Program-made: the position numbers and the translations under genes
The notes under the pieces: generated by a model
Seen by the model: the letters and a program-made list of their open reading frames with translations, nothing else
Told to the model about the DNA's origin: nothing
Databases searched by the model: none
Source of the DNA: Chitinophagaceae bacterium
GTDB lineage: Bacteria; Bacteroidota; Bacteroidia; Chitinophagales; Chitinophagaceae
Length of the DNA stretch: 5,563 bases
Assembly: GCA_003132765.1 (NCBI GenBank)
Contig: PKYU01000193.1
Coordinates: 1 to 5,563, forward strand
Reading direction: 5' to 3'
Shown here: one piece after another, positions 4,675 through 5,563 of the stretch
Position numbering within the stretch: the stretch's first letter is position 1
Layout: each line of letters begins with the position of its first letter

Positions 4675-5563
4675 TTAATTTAATTTTTGATTTAGAATTT
4701 GATTTACTGTCTTCATATCTGCTTTTCCTTTGCTGATTTTTTTGACCTCTCCTGAAAATAAGCCAATCAGGCTTTTCCTGCCTTTTTTATATTCCTGAAC
4801 CTTGTCTGGCATTTTGGAAAGTACTTCATCAACCCATGCGTGTATGGAATCATCATTTTTTTCCAATATTACATTTAATTCTTCAGCAATTTTTATAGGT
4901 TCTTTTTCAGGGAACTTCAGCAAAGCAGGGAAAATTTTTGTGGCCGCCATACCAAAGCTTACACTTCCATTCTCAACTATTTCTATAAGTCTTGCAAATG
5001 TTTCCGGACTAATTGGCAATTCTTCAATTGAAATGTTGCTTTCATTTATATAAGACTTAACTGGTCCTATAACCCAGTTAGCAACGGCTTTATAATTCGC
5101 CATATGTTTAATGATACTCTGAAAAAAAGACGCAGTTTCCCTGTCATCGCATAATACTCGGGCATCAGTCAGCGGTAAATTGTACTGTTCTGTAAATTTT
5201 TTTTCAAGGGCCGCAGGCAGCTCAGGTAGTGATTTTTTTATGGTTTCTATTTTCTCTTCAGAAATAAGAAATGGAGTAAGATCAGGCTCCGGAAAATACC
5301 GGTAATCATTAGCTTCTTCCTTATCTCTCAATGAAAAAGTTGTCCCATTTGAAGCATCAAAACTCCTGGTTTGCTGAATTACTTTTTCGCCATTTTCAAG
5401 AATGCTGGTAAGCCGATTTATTTCAAAATCTATAGCCTTTTTCACATTTCTTATTGAATTGAGATTTTTCACTTCCACTTTTATTCCAAGGGGGTTTTCG
5501 CCCCGCAATCTTACCGAAATATTGGCATCGCATCGCATGCTTCCTTCCTCCATATTTCCATCA
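4675..5563 (-). CDS. gatB: Asp-tRNA(Asn)/Glu-tRNA(Gln) amidotransferase subunit B, C-terminal part (5' end outside the window)
   Basis: GatB is the kinase/tRNA-binding subunit of the cytoplasmic GatCAB complex. This complex converts misacylated Glu-tRNA(Gln) and Asp-tRNA(Asn) to the amide forms using ammonia from GatA. The frame stays open to the window edge and reads DGN before MEEGSMRCDANISVR. That block is the internal GatB motif (usually DxNMEEGSxRCDAN), so the Met at 5551-5553 is not the start. About 295 of an expected 480-490 residues are visible. Counting from that Met, KVEVKNLNS (25-33) and QTRSFDA (61-67) precede DYRYFPEPDLTPF (82-94), all conserved in the catalytic cradle domain. 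The last 150 residues form the helical and YqeY-like tRNA-binding tail, with NWVIGP (about 159-164) and KSLIGLFSGEVKKISKGKAD near the end. No frameshift is visible. Its presence suggests the cell makes at least one of Gln-tRNA or Asn-tRNA by the indirect route. Confidence 0.97.
   Translation of the reverse strand, partial: DGNMEEGSMRCDANISVRLRGENPLGIKVEVKNLNSIRNVKKAIDFEINRLTSILENGEKVIQQTRSFDASNGTTFSLRDKEEANDYRYFPEPDLTPFLISEEKIETIKKSLPELPAALEKKFTEQYNLPLTDARVLCDDRETASFFQSIIKHMANYKAVANWVIGPVKSYINESNISIEELPISPETFARLIEIVENGSVSFGMAATKIFPALLKFPEKEPIKIAEELNVILEKNDDSIHAWVDEVLSKMPDKVQEYKKGRKSLIGLFSGEVKKISKGKADMKTVNQILNQKLN

Noticed and set aside
3677..5053. Plus-strand ORFs opposite the thioredoxin gene and gatB (3677-3886, 4110-4343, 4802-5053).
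   Set aside because: They overlap strongly supported minus-strand genes and show no independent promoter or domain evidence.
5551..5553. ATG at the head of the MEEGSMRCDAN frame as the gatB start.
   Set aside because: MEEGSxRCDAN is an internal GatB motif and the frame continues upstream as DGN to the window edge, so the gene is partial rather than truncated.

Overview
The window reads as a chromosomal core region of a Bacteroidota bacterium, probably in the Chitinophagales/Chitinophagaceae. This rests on the gene order rplM-rpsI-rpsB-tsf, AT-rich spacers, promoter boxes of the TAnnTTTG type, start codons without Shine-Dalgarno sequences, and a DUF4369-type thioredoxin lipoprotein. The lineage is inferred from gene style, not from a database match.

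Layout, right to left because nearly everything is on the minus strand. The C-terminal part of gatB (4675-5563, cut by the window edge) is followed after 14 bases by a TlpA/ResA-like thioredoxin lipoprotein (3521-4660). A small plus-strand ORF (3341-3493) converges on that gene. It encodes a 50-residue hydrophobic protein and has its own promoter-like box. A 393-base intergenic stretch (2948-3340) holds this promoter, an inverted repeat next to it, and the promoter and two-hairpin leader of the ribosomal operon. The operon rplM (L13), rpsI (S9), rpsB (S2), tsf (EF-Ts) runs from 2947 to 135 and ends in a rho-independent terminator at 74-103. A heptad-repeat inverted element lies in the rpsI-rpsB spacer.

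The most notable item is at the left edge. Two bases beyond the terminator T-tract, the minus strand begins a sequence (71 down to 1) that looks like the 5' end of a bacterial group IIC self-splicing intron. It has a GTGYG start and a domain I beginning very similar to the Oceanobacillus iheyensis intron as I remember it. Class C introns are known to insert just downstream of terminator hairpins, so position, orientation and sequence agree. The rest of the intron, including any reverse transcriptase ORF, lies outside the window.

The genes are mostly translation machinery: two 30S proteins, one 50S protein, the EF-Tu exchange factor, and a subunit of the tRNA-dependent amidotransferase. The thioredoxin lipoprotein and the small membrane protein are the only non-translation genes. 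I found no wholly new system. The intron insertion, the leader structures, the heptad element, the small ORF and the unusual S2 tail are the points worth following.
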